Shown here: positions 29,409 to 38,082 of the stretch, one piece after another
Layout of the letters: every line of letters starts with the position of its first letter
Position numbering within the stretch: position 1 is the stretch's first letter
DNA from: Streptomyces sp. I05A-00742
GTDB lineage: Bacteria; Actinomycetota; Actinomycetes; Streptomycetales; Streptomycetaceae
Assembly (NCBI RefSeq): GCF_013055795.1
Contig: NZ_JABETO010000009.1
Location: 62,001 to 126,000 of the forward strand
Reading direction: 5' to 3'
Length of the DNA stretch: 64,000 bases
The notes under the pieces: generated by a model
Told to the model about the DNA's origin: nothing
What the model saw: the letters and a program-made list of their open reading frames with translations, nothing else
Databases searched by the model: none
Program-made: the position numbers and the translations under genes

Positions 29409-29756
29409 ATGACTGTTCGCCGTGTCGTGCCCAACATCCAGTCGGAAGCCACGCAGGAGAGCCGGGAGTTCTATGGCCTGCTGGGCTTCGAGGAGGTCAT
29501 GAACCACGGCTGGATCATGACACTGGCCTCCCCGTCCGTCCCTGCGGCGCAGATCAGCGTTATGACCGGTGACAAGACCGCGCCTGTCGCCCCCGACATG
29601 AGCGTTGAGGTGGACGACGTGGATGCGGCTTATGCGGTCATGCGGGAGAGCGGTGCGGAGATCGTCCACCCCTTGCAGGACGAGGAGTGGGGCGTGCGGC
29701 GGTTCTTCGTCCGCGATCCCGGCGGACGGGTGGTCAATGTGCTGGGCCACCGCTGA
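29409..29756 (+). CDS. VOC-fold (glyoxalase/bleomycin-resistance) protein
   Basis: A 115-residue single-domain VOC protein: MTVRRVVPNIQSEATQESRE, YGLLGFEEVMNHGWIMTLAS, EVDDVDAAYAVMRESGAEIV and RRFFVRDPGGRVVNVLGHR. The ATG at 29409 is preferred because GGAG lies six bases before it. Such proteins bind metal or ligand as dimers; substrate unknown. Confidence 0.85.
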   Translation: MTVRRVVPNIQSEATQESREFYGLLGFEEVMNHGWIMTLASPSVPAAQISVMTGDKTAPVAPDMSVEVDDVDAAYAVMRESGAEIVHPLQDEEWGVRRFFVRDPGGRVVNVLGHR

Positions 29757-29912
29757 CGGCCTCTCCGGCACCCCTCGCAGGCAGGTCCCGCCACGGCACC
29801 CGGTCCGGTTCCGGTTCACGGATCCCGTTGGTGATCCCGCGGTGGCCGGCCCAACACCCGCCACGCCAACCGGACCGCGGTGGATTCCGGCTTCGGCGGG
29901 ACCCGTTCCTCG

Positions 29913-30326
29913 TCAGCCGTGGCCTCCGAAGACGCCGGCGAACGCGGCCCGCGTCGGCCAGTCCGCGCGCCGGTCCAGCACCGCGAAGGTGACACGCTTG
30001 AAGTACCCGGTGAAGCGGCCCGTACCCGTCAGATGGGCGGCGAACGCCTCGGCCACCTGCTCCGGTTCGTTGCGGAAGACGCCGCAGCCCCAGGCGCCGA
30101 GCACCAGTTGACGGTAGCCGTGCGCCGCCGCGACCTCCAGCACTCGCCCGGCGCGCGACATGAGTGCGGCGGGGAACCGGTCCGTCCTGTCGGGTGTCCG
30201 TTGGGCGATCACACCCGCGTTGGGGGCCGCCGAGGTCAGGAAGCCCACGCGGAACGAGGAGTCGAGCAACGCGCCCCGGTCGTCGCGGAGGACCGGCACA
30301 CCGGGGGAGTGGATGACCCGGTCGCT
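29913..30326 (-). pseudogene. C-terminal half of a TIGR02452-type macrodomain protein
   Basis: In the minus frame the residues SDRVIHSPGVPVLRDDRGAL, SFRVGFLTSAAPNAGV and LVLGAWGCGVFRNEPEQVAE match the second half of the TIGR02452 (bacterial PARG-like macrodomain) family. Family text begins exactly at 30326, where the IS200/IS605 element ends. The first half is not found on the far side of the element, so it was lost. Confidence 0.75.
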
Positions 30327-31645
30327 TTGAAGTGCTCTCCTGGCTGAGGCCGGGAGATTCCTGCTTGCCTTGCGGCAGCGGGCTTGACGCGCTTCGCGCG
30401 CCTGACGACTGCCCTTCCGGCAGCCGGGATGAGCGCGAGGCCCATTCGGTACAGGTGCAAGACGTTGCGGGCTGCGTTGTGGTCGGCATTGCCCGACCAG
30501 CCGCAGTCTGGGTTCTTGCACACGAACGCGGCCTGGGACTCCCGGCTGCCGGGCATGGTGAAGCCGCAGGCCGAGCAGCGCCGGGAGGTGCCGGGAGCAG
30601 GAACCTTGACCAAGGTGCCGCCGAGCTGAGCGGTCTTGTACGCCAGCATGGTGACGGTGCGGCCCCAAGCCTCCTGGCTGATGGAGCGGTTCAGTCCGGC
30701 TTTCTGGGCAACGTTCTTCCCTGGCTCTTCCATCGTTCCCTTGGCAGACTTGACCATGTTCGTGATGGCGAGTGCTTCGACCACGACCGTGCCGTATGTG
30801 CGGGCGATGGTGGTGGTCGTTTGATGCTGCCAGTCCAGGGCCCGGCGCTTGGCTTTCGCGCGCAGTCCTGCGATCTGGTCGTAGGTGCGGTGCAGGCGGC
30901 GGCTGGTGCGCTCGCCGGGCCTGCGGTGCCGCTTACGCTGCGCGGCACGCTGCTCCAAGTGCAGGAGCTTGGCCTTCTCCTTGCCGGTCAGCCATTCGCC
31001 GTGCTCGTAGGTTTCGCCGTCCGAGAGGGCGATGGGCACGGTGATGCCCACGTCGATTCCGATGTCCGGCCCCTGGTGGGGCTCGGGCTTGCCCTGAAGG
31101 GTCTGGACACGGAAGGCGATGTGCCAGCCGAGCGCATCCTTGATCAATCGTGCCCCGGTGATCCGGTTCTCCGTGTTGGCGTGCTTGCCCACGGGCAGGT
31201 CCTTGGTCCATCGGAACCGGACCCGGCCCACCTTGGGAATGCTGACCATGCCCCACCGGCGGTGCACACGGGTGATGTTCAGGTCCCGCCCTTGCGGAAT
31301 GTCCACGGACATCACCGTGCGGAACCGACCCTTGAAGTTCGGGGCCTCGGCGCGGCCCTCCCAGCAGTTCTTCCACGCCTGAAAGTACGTCTTGAGCACC
31401 GCTTGCGCGGCCTGCGCGGGCAGAACGGCGAGGAAGCCGATGTCCTTACGGGCCTGGCGGATCGCGGCATCGGCGTTCGCGAGAGTCCGCTTATCCTTCG
31501 GCATCATCAGCCACCACGCGTGCAGCAGGTTCCACAACGCGCGGGCCGCGTGCGCCTGATCATCCACTGCGCGAACCCGGTCAGGAGACAGCGCAAGCCG
31601 GGCACGATGCCCGAACTGCCGCTTGATCAGGGTGGCTTGACTCAC
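30236..31645 (-). CDS. tnpB: TnpB RNA-guided nuclease of an IS200/IS605-type element
   Basis: About 469 residues. The GTG at 31645 gives SQATLIKRQFGHRARLALSP, the usual start for actinobacterial relatives. RuvC residues are present: Asp in GIDVGITVPIAL, Glu in VVVEALAITNM and Asp in NADHNAARN; the zinc finger CSACGF and CKNPDCGW lies between the last two. The frame reads through the right end of the element at 30326/30327 and adds about 30 residues from flanking DNA. TnpB enzymes cut DNA guided by an RNA made from the 3' end of their own transcript. It looks catalytically intact, unlike its tnpA partner. Confidence 0.88.
   Translation of the reverse strand: MSQATLIKRQFGHRARLALSPDRVRAVDDQAHAARALWNLLHAWWLMMPKDKRTLANADAAIRQARKDIGFLAVLPAQAAQAVLKTYFQAWKNCWEGRAEAPNFKGRFRTVMSVDIPQGRDLNITRVHRRWGMVSIPKVGRVRFRWTKDLPVGKHANTENRITGARLIKDALGWHIAFRVQTLQGKPEPHQGPDIGIDVGITVPIALSDGETYEHGEWLTGKEKAKLLHLEQRAAQRKRHRRPGERTSRRLHRTYDQIAGLRAKAKRRALDWQHQTTTTIARTYGTVVVEALAITNMVKSAKGTMEEPGKNVAQKAGLNRSISQEAWGRTVTMLAYKTAQLGGTLVKVPAPGTSRRCSACGFTMPGSRESQAAFVCKNPDCGWSGNADHNAARNVLHLYRMGLALIPAAGRAVVRRAKRVKPAAARQAGISRPQPGEHFKATGSSTPPVCRSSATTGARCSTPRSAWAS
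30307..30440 (-). ncRNA. Probable omega RNA (TnpB guide RNA), extent approximate
   Basis: On the minus strand the tnpB 3' end carries a hairpin (30337-30356: ctcc c ggc / gcc a ggag around ctca), then agcacttcaa, the expected element end. The guide would be the next bases, agcgaccgggtcatcc and on, which are the macrodomain gene itself. Position and structure follow the known ISDra2 layout; the 5' limit inside tnpB is a guess. Confidence 0.45.
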
Positions 31646-32040
31646 AAATGAGAGCCTAGCGTTGATCTGTGCCACCACACTGGAATCCTCACCCCGATGC
31701 CAGAAGGGGGCGCCATGTTGTTTACAACCTGCACATTCACTTGGTTTTTGTCACTAGATACAGGCGGAAGGCGTTCACCGGCGCCATGCTGACCTACACC
31801 GACGAGATCATGCAGAAGGTCTGCACCGACTTCGAGGTACGACAGCCCCGTCCGCCGGTTTCCGTGGGGCGGACACCTTCGGTCCGGTTCTTACTTCGCC
31901 GGATCGTGCCGTGGGATATCCCTGAGCATTGTCAAGCAGTACATCGAAACCAGCAGCGCCTCGTCCGACCGTCACCCCGGAGGCACAGAGCGCTCCGGCA
32001 CTCCGCGCCTCCGACCCAAGGATCCCCCTAGGGGCGTGGG
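30327..32040. mobile_element. IS200/IS605-type element, divergent tnpA/tnpB
   Basis: The right end is sharp: TTCAA on the minus strand at 30327-30331, where macrodomain coding resumes. tnpB and tnpA are divergent with about 20 bases between starts, as in IS605. The left end, past tnpA, could not be fixed; 32040 is an estimate. No terminal inverted repeats or target duplications are expected in this family. Confidence 0.7.
31669..32031 (+). pseudogene. tnpA: TnpA (Y1 HUH transposase) with internal deletion
   Basis: The start is family-like: ARRGRHVVYNLHIHLVFVTR, then MLTYTDEIMQKVCTDFEV. After about 31840 the text is lost, and the C-terminal part (SGSYFAGS, then LSIVKQYIET) appears in a different frame near 31890-31950. 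The HUH metal-binding pair region (usually NHVHLLV) is absent. It cannot mobilise the element on its own. Confidence 0.75.
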
Positions 32041-32195
32041 CGCGCCCGTGACCACGGGTTTTCCCGGCCGGCACGGCGTCCGGCCGAGTGGTGGGGCGCG
32101 TCCGCCCGGGCGACACGGCCGGTGCGGCCGCTTGCGGGGCGCGCACCCGCGCGGTGCCGTGGCCCGCGCACCCCCGCGCCCCAGGAGGCACCGAG

Positions 32196-32585
32196 ATGTC
32201 CGTACGCGCCCTCGCCGCCACGGCGGTCACCGTCGTGCTCGCCCTGCCGCCCACCCCGGCGGCGGGCGCGGATCCCGACCGGGGACAGGGAGAGCTGCTG
32301 CTCACTCTCTCCGGTTCCGAGAACACCTGGATCCGCGGCGTCCGGCTCCAGTGCCCCGGGCCGGGCGGCCCCCACCCCCACGCCGCCGAGGCGTGCGCGA
32401 GCCTGGCCGCGGTCCACGGGCGGCCGGACGCGCTGCCCCGCGGCGACCGGCCGTGCCCCGCCGAGGAGGAGCCGGTCACCGCGACGGCCGACGGCCGCTG
32501 GGAGACGGCCGACGTGCACTGGAAGGGCACGTACCCGGGCGCCTGCGCGCTCGACGCGGCGACCGGGTCCGTGTTCCGGTTCTGA
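32196..32585 (+). CDS. SSI-type subtilisin inhibitor with unusual reactive site
   Basis: A 129-residue secreted protein: AGGAGG ribosome site, a signal peptide to about PAAGA, then the SSI fold with four cysteines (RLQC, EAC, RPC and GAC) that would form its two disulfides. The reactive loop reads C-P-A-E-E-E-P-V where the classical inhibitor has C-P-M-V-Y-D-P-V, so P1 would be Ala and P1' Glu. That differs from the Met or Lys P1 common in the family and suggests a different protease target or reduced activity. Confidence 0.85.
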   Translation: MSVRALAATAVTVVLALPPTPAAGADPDRGQGELLLTLSGSENTWIRGVRLQCPGPGGPHPHAAEACASLAAVHGRPDALPRGDRPCPAEEEPVTATADGRWETADVHWKGTYPGACALDAATGSVFRF

Positions 32586-32686
32586 GCCGGCGGGGACGGG
32601 TACCCGGTCGGACGCCGCCGAAAGACGTCGGAGAGGCGCGCGCTCCCCGGCCCGGCCGTACACCCGGCGTCCCCATACGCCCGCCT

Positions 32687-32756
32687 GATTACGTCCGCCT
32701 GATTACGTCCGCCTGATTACGTCCGCCTGGTTACGTCCGCCTGGTTACGTCCCCCT
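32687..32756. repeat. Tandem 14-bp repeat, five units
   Basis: Units gattacgtccgcct (three exact, two with ggttacgt, the last ending cccct) run head to tail, with a decayed unit just before. It overlaps the stop of the small minus-strand gene at 32745. Confidence 0.9.
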
Positions 32757-32903
32757 GGCCACCAGAGCCCCTATCGTCGCCAACCCCAGCACCACCCACG
32801 CGAACCAGAGCCAGCCGTTGCTGCCCATCGTCACCGTATAGGCGGTCACGGCCACCAGGCCGCCCACGGTGAGCCAAGCCATCGTCTTCGTCGATCCGGG
32901 CAC
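32745..32903 (-). CDS. Small membrane protein (52 residues)
   Basis: The GTG at 32903 follows GAGGAGG by six bases. The protein has two hydrophobic segments (TVGGLVAVTAYTVTM and WLWFAWVVLGLATIGALVA). No known family; small two-helix proteins of this sort are common in Streptomyces. The tandem 14-bp repeat covers its stop. Confidence 0.6.
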   Translation of the reverse strand: MPGSTKTMAWLTVGGLVAVTAYTVTMGSNGWLWFAWVVLGLATIGALVARGT

Positions 32904-33043
32904 CCCGCACCTCCTCACGGCGGCCCGGCACACATATGAGGCGCACATATGCGCGGGCCGCGGCCGGAGACCATCGTCCCCGGCCGCGGCCGTCAATGCC
33001 ACAGCGCTGAAGGTGCCCGTCGGCTACCGCCGTCCGCGCCGAT

Positions 33044-33997
33044 TCACCTTCCGCGCGCCTGGAGCGAGGCCAGGTACGCGTTGTAGGCCGCCAGCTCCTT
33101 CTCGCCGTCCCGGTCCGCCTGCCGGTCGGTGCGGCGCGCCTGCCGCTGCTCCGAGCGGTACCACTGGTACGCGAGCGCCAGCAGCACCACGACCGACGGG
33201 ATCTCGCTGAAGGCCCAGGCGATCCCGCCGCCCGCCTTCTGGTCGTCGAGCGCGTCGATGCCCAGGGAGGCCATCGGGTGCTTGTACGTACCGATCATCG
33301 GCTCCGACGCCATCATCAGCGCGATGCCGAAGAACGCGTGGAACGGCATGCCCGCGAACAGCTCCAGCATCCGCATCACATAACCCGGCCGGTGCGGGCC
33401 CGGGTCCACGCCCATGATCGGCCAGAAGAACACCAGGCCCACCGCGAGGAAGTGGATCATCATCGCGATATGGCCGGTCCGGCTCTCCATGAGGAAGTCG
33501 AAGATCGGGGTGAAGTAGAGCGCGTACAGGCTCGCGATGAACATCGGGATGGTGAACGCCGGGTGCGTGATGATGCGCATATAGCGGCTGTGCAGCAGCA
33601 TCACGAGCCACTCGCGTGGGCCCTTGCGGCCCCGGCCCGCCGCCGGCAGCGCCCGCAGGGTGAGCGACACCGGCGCGCCCAGCAGGATCAGGATGGGGGA
33701 GAGCATGCTGATCACCATGTGCTGGACCATGTGCACGCTAAACATGACCATGCCGTAGTCGTTCAGCTTGGTGCACATCACCAGCGCCACCGACAGCACG
33801 CCGAGGGTGAACGCCACGATCCGGCTCACCGGCCACTTGTCGCCCCGGCGCAGCAGCCGCACCACGGCCCAGCCGTAGAGGGCCAGGCCCAGGAGACAGC
33901 CGGTCATGAAGAACGGGTCACCGCTGAACTCCAGCCCCCGTCCGAGGGTGAACGGTGGCATGTCCATCATGTCCATGCCGTGCCCGCTGTGATCCAT
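33044..33997 (-). CDS. CtaG-type cytochrome c oxidase assembly protein
   Basis: A 317-residue membrane protein with about seven helices, of the caa3/CtaG family: FSVHMVQHMVISMLSPILIL, LYFTPIFDFLM and the conserved histidine pairs HMVQHM and MIHFLAVGLVFFWPIMG, which may bind copper or haem. A His/Met-rich N-terminus (MDHSGHGMDMMDMPP) fits metal handling. The ATG at 33997 is chosen; 34021 would add eight residues. Probably helps assemble terminal oxidase. Confidence 0.85.
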   Translation of the reverse strand: MDHSGHGMDMMDMPPFTLGRGLEFSGDPFFMTGCLLGLALYGWAVVRLLRRGDKWPVSRIVAFTLGVLSVALVMCTKLNDYGMVMFSVHMVQHMVISMLSPILILLGAPVSLTLRALPAAGRGRKGPREWLVMLLHSRYMRIITHPAFTIPMFIASLYALYFTPIFDFLMESRTGHIAMMIHFLAVGLVFFWPIMGVDPGPHRPGYVMRMLELFAGMPFHAFFGIALMMASEPMIGTYKHPMASLGIDALDDQKAGGGIAWAFSEIPSVVVLLALAYQWYRSEQRQARRTDRQADRDGEKELAAYNAYLASLQARGR

Positions 33998-34135
33998 CCG
34001 CTCTCTCCCGATTCGGACCAATGCGCCGGATCCAGAGTAGAGGCGCCCCCGCCGTGACCTGCGGCCGGGGGCGTCCTCGAAGCGGCTGGGGGCGCTGTCG
34101 CAGCGGCCGGGGGAGCCGTCCCGCCCTTGAGCGGA

Positions 34136-35161
34136 TCAGAGCACGCAGTCGACCTCGCCGTACCGGCCGTCCGGCACGGTCTTCAGCCGCTCCACCGCCT
34201 CGGCCAGCGGCACCAGTGTGATCTCCGTGCCGCGCAGCGCCGTCATCATCCCGAAGTCGCCGCGGTGGACGGCCTCGACGGCGTGCCAGCCGAAGCGGGT
34301 GGCGAGGACCCGGTCGTACGCGGTGGGCGTGCCACCGCGCTGGACGTGCCCGAGGATCACCGGACGGGCCTCCTTGCCGAGCCGCCGCTCCAGCTCGACG
34401 GCCAGCTGCCGGGCCACCCCGGCGAAGCGCTCGTGCCCGTAGACGTCCGTGCCGCCGGTTTCGAACGCCATCGAGCCCTCCCGCGGCTTCGCCCCCTCCG
34501 CGACCACCACGATCGCGAACCGCTTGCCCGCCTCGAAGCGCTTGCCGACCACGGCGGTCAGCTCGTCGATGTCGAAGGGGCGCTCCGGCACGACGATCGC
34601 GTGGGCTCCGGCGGCCATGCCCGAGTGCAGGGCGATCCAGCCGGTGTGCCGGCCCATCACCTCGACGATCAGCACCCGTTGGTGCGATTCGGCCGTCGTC
34701 TTCAGCCGGTCCAGTGCCTCGGTGGCCACCCCGACGGCCGTGTCGAACCCGAAGGTCACATCGGTGGACGCGATGTCGTTGTCGATCGTCTTGGGCACGC
34801 CGACGATCGGGATGCCGCCGTCCGACAGCAGCCGGGCCGCCTTGAGCGTGCCCTCGCCACCGATCGGGATCACGGCGTCCAGCCGCAGCGCCGCGACGTG
34901 CTCCCGCGCCCGCTCGACGCCGTCCCGCAGTTGTTCGGGGCGGACCCGGGAGGAGCCGAGGATGGTGCCGCCGGCGGCCAGGATGCCGGCCACCGCGTCC
35001 AGGTCGAGCGGGCGGTGGTCGCCTTCGAGGAGGCCGCGCCAGCCGTCGTGGAAGCCGATGACCTCGTCGCCGTGGTCGGCGACCGCCCGGTGCACGACGG
35101 AACGTATGACGGCGTTGAGACCGGGGCAGTCGCCGCCGGAGGTGAGAACACCGATGCGCAT
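34136..35161 (-). CDS. pfkA: ATP-dependent 6-phosphofructokinase
   Basis: A 341-residue kinase converting fructose-6-phosphate to the 1,6-bisphosphate. Motifs: GVLTSGGDCPGLNAVIR (phosphate loop), PIGGEGTLKAA, PKTIDNDIASTD with the catalytic Asp, VEVMGRHTGWIA and LGHVQRGGTPTAYDR. Gly at the GGEGT position, instead of Asp, is typical of actinobacterial enzymes of this group, some of which use PPi. Stand-alone gene. Confidence 0.93.
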   Translation of the reverse strand: MRIGVLTSGGDCPGLNAVIRSVVHRAVADHGDEVIGFHDGWRGLLEGDHRPLDLDAVAGILAAGGTILGSSRVRPEQLRDGVERAREHVAALRLDAVIPIGGEGTLKAARLLSDGGIPIVGVPKTIDNDIASTDVTFGFDTAVGVATEALDRLKTTAESHQRVLIVEVMGRHTGWIALHSGMAAGAHAIVVPERPFDIDELTAVVGKRFEAGKRFAIVVVAEGAKPREGSMAFETGGTDVYGHERFAGVARQLAVELERRLGKEARPVILGHVQRGGTPTAYDRVLATRFGWHAVEAVHRGDFGMMTALRGTEITLVPLAEAVERLKTVPDGRYGEVDCVL

Positions 35162-35312
35162 GGCAGGGGAAACCTTCACAACAGGGCCGGGAACCGGACC
35201 CCGTCGTCCGGTGGAATCCCCGTCACCCTACCCATGGGGGGTGACGGGGAACACCGGCGTCCGCGAGGCGGACGGCCCGGACGCGCCGGACCGGCCGGAC
35301 GCGCCAGGGGCG

Positions 35313-36041
35313 CTACGCCGGCTGCGTCGCCGCGGCGATCCGCTCGTTGCGGAGGGCGTCGTACCACCGGTCGTCCACCGGCGGCAGGGCGTTGACGTCC
35401 AGCGCCAGCTTCAGCAGCAGGTCCGCGATGTGCGGGTTGCGGGCCATGACCGGGCCGTGCATGTACGTACCGAAGACCGTCTCGTTGAACGCGCCCTCGG
35501 TGCCGTCGCCGGTGCCGTTGCCCTTGCCCAGGCGGACCCGGGCGAACGGGCGCGCGCCCGGACCGACGTGGGTGACGCCCTGGTGGTTCTCGAACCCGGT
35601 CAGCGGCGGCAGGCCGAGCTGCGGGTCGATGTCGGCGAGCACGTCGCCGACGCACCGCTCGGCCTCGCCGCGGGTGCTGTAGACGTCCAGCAGGCCCAGG
35701 CCCTGCTCGCGCTGGCCCAGGTCGTTGATGAACTCGTGGCCCAGGATCTGGTACCCGGCGCAGACCGAGAAGACGATCGCGCCGTTGGCGACCGCCCGGT
35801 TGAGGCCGCCGTCGCGGCGCAGCCGCTCCGCCGCCAGCCGCTGCGGCCGGTCCTCGCCGCCGCCGATCAGGTAGATGTCGCCCGAGGTGGGGATCTGCTG
35901 GTCGGAACGGACGTCCAGGCGCTGGACGTCCAGCCGGCGCTGATGGGCGCGCCGCTCCAGGACCAGGACGTTGCCCTGGTCCCCGTAGGTGCTGAGCAGG
36001 TCGGGGTAGACCCACACCACACGCAGACTGTTCTGGCTCAT
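35313..36041 (-). CDS. gatD: GatD, glutaminase subunit of lipid II isoglutaminyl synthase
   Basis: A 242-residue class I glutamine amidotransferase of the CobB/CobQ type: WVYPDLLSTYGDQGNVLVLE, IYLIGGGEDRPQR, the nucleophile in VFSVCAGYQILGHEF and the His in GTYMHGPVMARNPHIAD. It supplies ammonia to MurT for amidation of the D-Glu in lipid II. It follows murT by 19 bases. Confidence 0.93.
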   Translation of the reverse strand: MSQNSLRVVWVYPDLLSTYGDQGNVLVLERRAHQRRLDVQRLDVRSDQQIPTSGDIYLIGGGEDRPQRLAAERLRRDGGLNRAVANGAIVFSVCAGYQILGHEFINDLGQREQGLGLLDVYSTRGEAERCVGDVLADIDPQLGLPPLTGFENHQGVTHVGPGARPFARVRLGKGNGTGDGTEGAFNETVFGTYMHGPVMARNPHIADLLLKLALDVNALPPVDDRWYDALRNERIAAATQPA

Positions 36042-36060
36042 GCTGATGGTCCTTCGTGGG

Positions 36061-37299
36061 TCAGTTGCCGACGCGGCGGCGGAGGTCCTGGAACGCGGTG
36101 TAGTTGGCGATCACCTCGATACGGCCGGGCGGCGCCGACTGCACGGCCTCGTCCACCGTCTCGCAGACCCGGAAGTCCAGGCCGGCGACCTCCAGGCGCA
36201 CCGCCAGGTCGAGCTTGCGGTCACCGATCACGAAGATCGGGTGGCCGGCGAGCCGGGTGTAGTCCACGTCCCACAGCCAGGAGGTGTCCGTACCGTCCGC
36301 GCCGCGCGCGTTCACCGACAGCAGCACCGGCGCCGGCGGCCCGTCGATCAGCGAGAAGGTCTCCAGCCAGCCGGCCGGGTTCTTCGCCAGCAGCAGCCGC
36401 AGCTCGCGGTTCATGAACGTCACCACGTCGTACCGGCCGGCGACCGCCTGCACCTGGTACATCCGCTCCAGCGCCACCTGCGGCGGCACCCCGAAGGTGG
36501 CGGCCACGGCGGCCGAGGTGGTGGCGTTGGCCTTGTTGGCCCGGCCCGGCAGCTGGAGGTGGATCGGCCACGCCGACCCGTGCGGGTCCAGTACGTAGTC
36601 GCCGGACAGCGCCCAGCTCGGCGTCGGCCGGCGGAAACCGCACTCGCCGCAGAACCAGTCGTCGCCCGGGCGCTGCATCACACCGCCGCAGGACGGGCAG
36701 GACCAGGCGTCGTCCTTCCACTCCTGGCCTGCCGCCACCCACACCACGTTCGGCGAGGAGGAGGCGGCCCACACGATCAGCGGGTCGTCGGCGTTGGCGA
36801 TGATCACCGCCTTGGTGCCGGCCAGACCCTCCCGCCACTTCTCGGCCAGCATGCGGGTTTCCGCGGCGCGGTCGAGCTGGTCGCGGGAGAGGTTGAGCAG
36901 CGCTATGGCCTTCGGCGAGACATCCCGGGCGACCATCGCCAGGTACTTCTCGTCCACCTCGATCACACCGAAGCGCGCGTCCGAGCCACCGGCCAGGGCG
37001 GAGGTGATGCCCGCGGGCATGTTCGCGCCCAGCGCGTTCGACACCACCGGTCCGCTGGCGCGCAGCGCCTCGGCGATCAGCCGGGTCGTGGTCGTCTTGC
37101 CGTTCGTGGCCGAGACGAGGACCACATCGAGGTGGGTCGCCAGCCGGGCCAGCAGATCAGGGTCGAGCTTGAGCGCGACCTTGCCGCCGATCACCGATCC
37201 GCTGCCGCGCCCCGCGGCCCGCGACACCGCTGCCGCGGCCTTGCCCGCTGTCACGGCCAGCTTGGCCCGTGGGGACAGCGGCCCCGAGTTGCCTGCCAT
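36061..37299 (-). CDS. murT: MurT, Mur-ligase-like subunit of lipid II isoglutaminyl synthase
   Basis: A 412-residue Mur ligase relative: VSATNGKTTTTRLIAEALR (ATP loop), VIEVDEKYL, ALLNLSRDQLDR, a zinc ribbon CPSCGG and CGECGF in the middle domain and a C-terminal MurT domain (FQDLRRRVG). It activates the alpha-carboxylate of D-Glu in lipid II for amidation with ammonia from GatD. Standard core gene, operon murT-gatD. Confidence 0.94.
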   Translation of the reverse strand: MAGNSGPLSPRAKLAVTAGKAAAAVSRAAGRGSGSVIGGKVALKLDPDLLARLATHLDVVLVSATNGKTTTTRLIAEALRASGPVVSNALGANMPAGITSALAGGSDARFGVIEVDEKYLAMVARDVSPKAIALLNLSRDQLDRAAETRMLAEKWREGLAGTKAVIIANADDPLIVWAASSSPNVVWVAAGQEWKDDAWSCPSCGGVMQRPGDDWFCGECGFRRPTPSWALSGDYVLDPHGSAWPIHLQLPGRANKANATTSAAVAATFGVPPQVALERMYQVQAVAGRYDVVTFMNRELRLLLAKNPAGWLETFSLIDGPPAPVLLSVNARGADGTDTSWLWDVDYTRLAGHPIFVIGDRKLDLAVRLEVAGLDFRVCETVDEAVQSAPPGRIEVIANYTAFQDLRRRVGN

Positions 37300-37465
37300 C
37301 GTCCTAGATCCTCCTTGTTCGGCGCCGTCGCCTGTTCCCTGGTCCGCCGGTGGAACGCCCCCTCCGCGCCGAATCGTCAGCCAGGAGGCTTCGGTCGGGG
37401 ATCAGCCTATCGAGATCCGCCCGTGGGCCCGAAACCTGTCGTCCACGGGCCCGTAGGCTGGGCCT

Positions 37466-38053
37466 ATGCGAAGACGTGCCATTCCCGGAAGTTCTGGACG
37501 CGTGCGGCCCGTGCGGCTGCTCGGGGACCCGGTGCTCGGCGCACCCTGCGCCGTCGTCGAGGACTTCGGCGCCACCGTGGAACTTGACGGAGGACACACC
37601 GACCTGGCCGGTCTCGTCGAGTCGATGTTCGCCACGATGTACGCCTTCGAGGGCGTCGGCCTCGCCGCCAACCAGATCGGCGTCCCGCTGCGGGTCTTCG
37701 TCTACGACTGCCCCGACGACGAGGACGTCCGGCACCTCGGCCACCTCGTCAACCCCCGGCTGGTGGAGACCGGCGGCGTCGAGGTCCGGGGCCCCGAGGG
37801 GTGTCTGTCGCTGCCCGGCATCGAGGCCCCCACCCCGCGCGCCGACGAAGCGGTGGTGGAGGGTTTCACGGTGGACGGCACCCCGGTCCGGGTCACCGGC
37901 ACCGGCTTCTTCGCCCGCTGCCTCCAGCACGAGTGCGCCCACCTCGACGGGGGCCTCTACGTCGACCGGCTGACCGGGGCCGCCCGCCGCCGCGTCCTGC
38001 GCGCGGCACGGCGGGCGCCGTGGGCGGGGGCGGAGGTACGGACGGCGCCGTAG
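37466..38053 (+). CDS. def: Peptide deformylase
   Basis: A 195-residue iron/zinc hydrolase that removes the N-formyl group of new proteins. The three motifs are present: GVGLAANQIG, EGCLSLPG with the metal Cys, and QHECAHLDG with the HExxH pair; Ala replaces the Asp usually seen before the second His. Divergent from murT. One of several deformylases usual in Streptomyces. Confidence 0.92.
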   Translation: MRRRAIPGSSGRVRPVRLLGDPVLGAPCAVVEDFGATVELDGGHTDLAGLVESMFATMYAFEGVGLAANQIGVPLRVFVYDCPDDEDVRHLGHLVNPRLVETGGVEVRGPEGCLSLPGIEAPTPRADEAVVEGFTVDGTPVRVTGTGFFARCLQHECAHLDGGLYVDRLTGAARRRVLRAARRAPWAGAEVRTAP

Positions 38054-38082
38054 GGGTCGTGGAGGCTGAAGGGGATCGGCTT

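Noticed and set aside
32687..32756. A second CRISPR array
   Set aside because: The units follow without spacers, so it is a plain tandem repeat.
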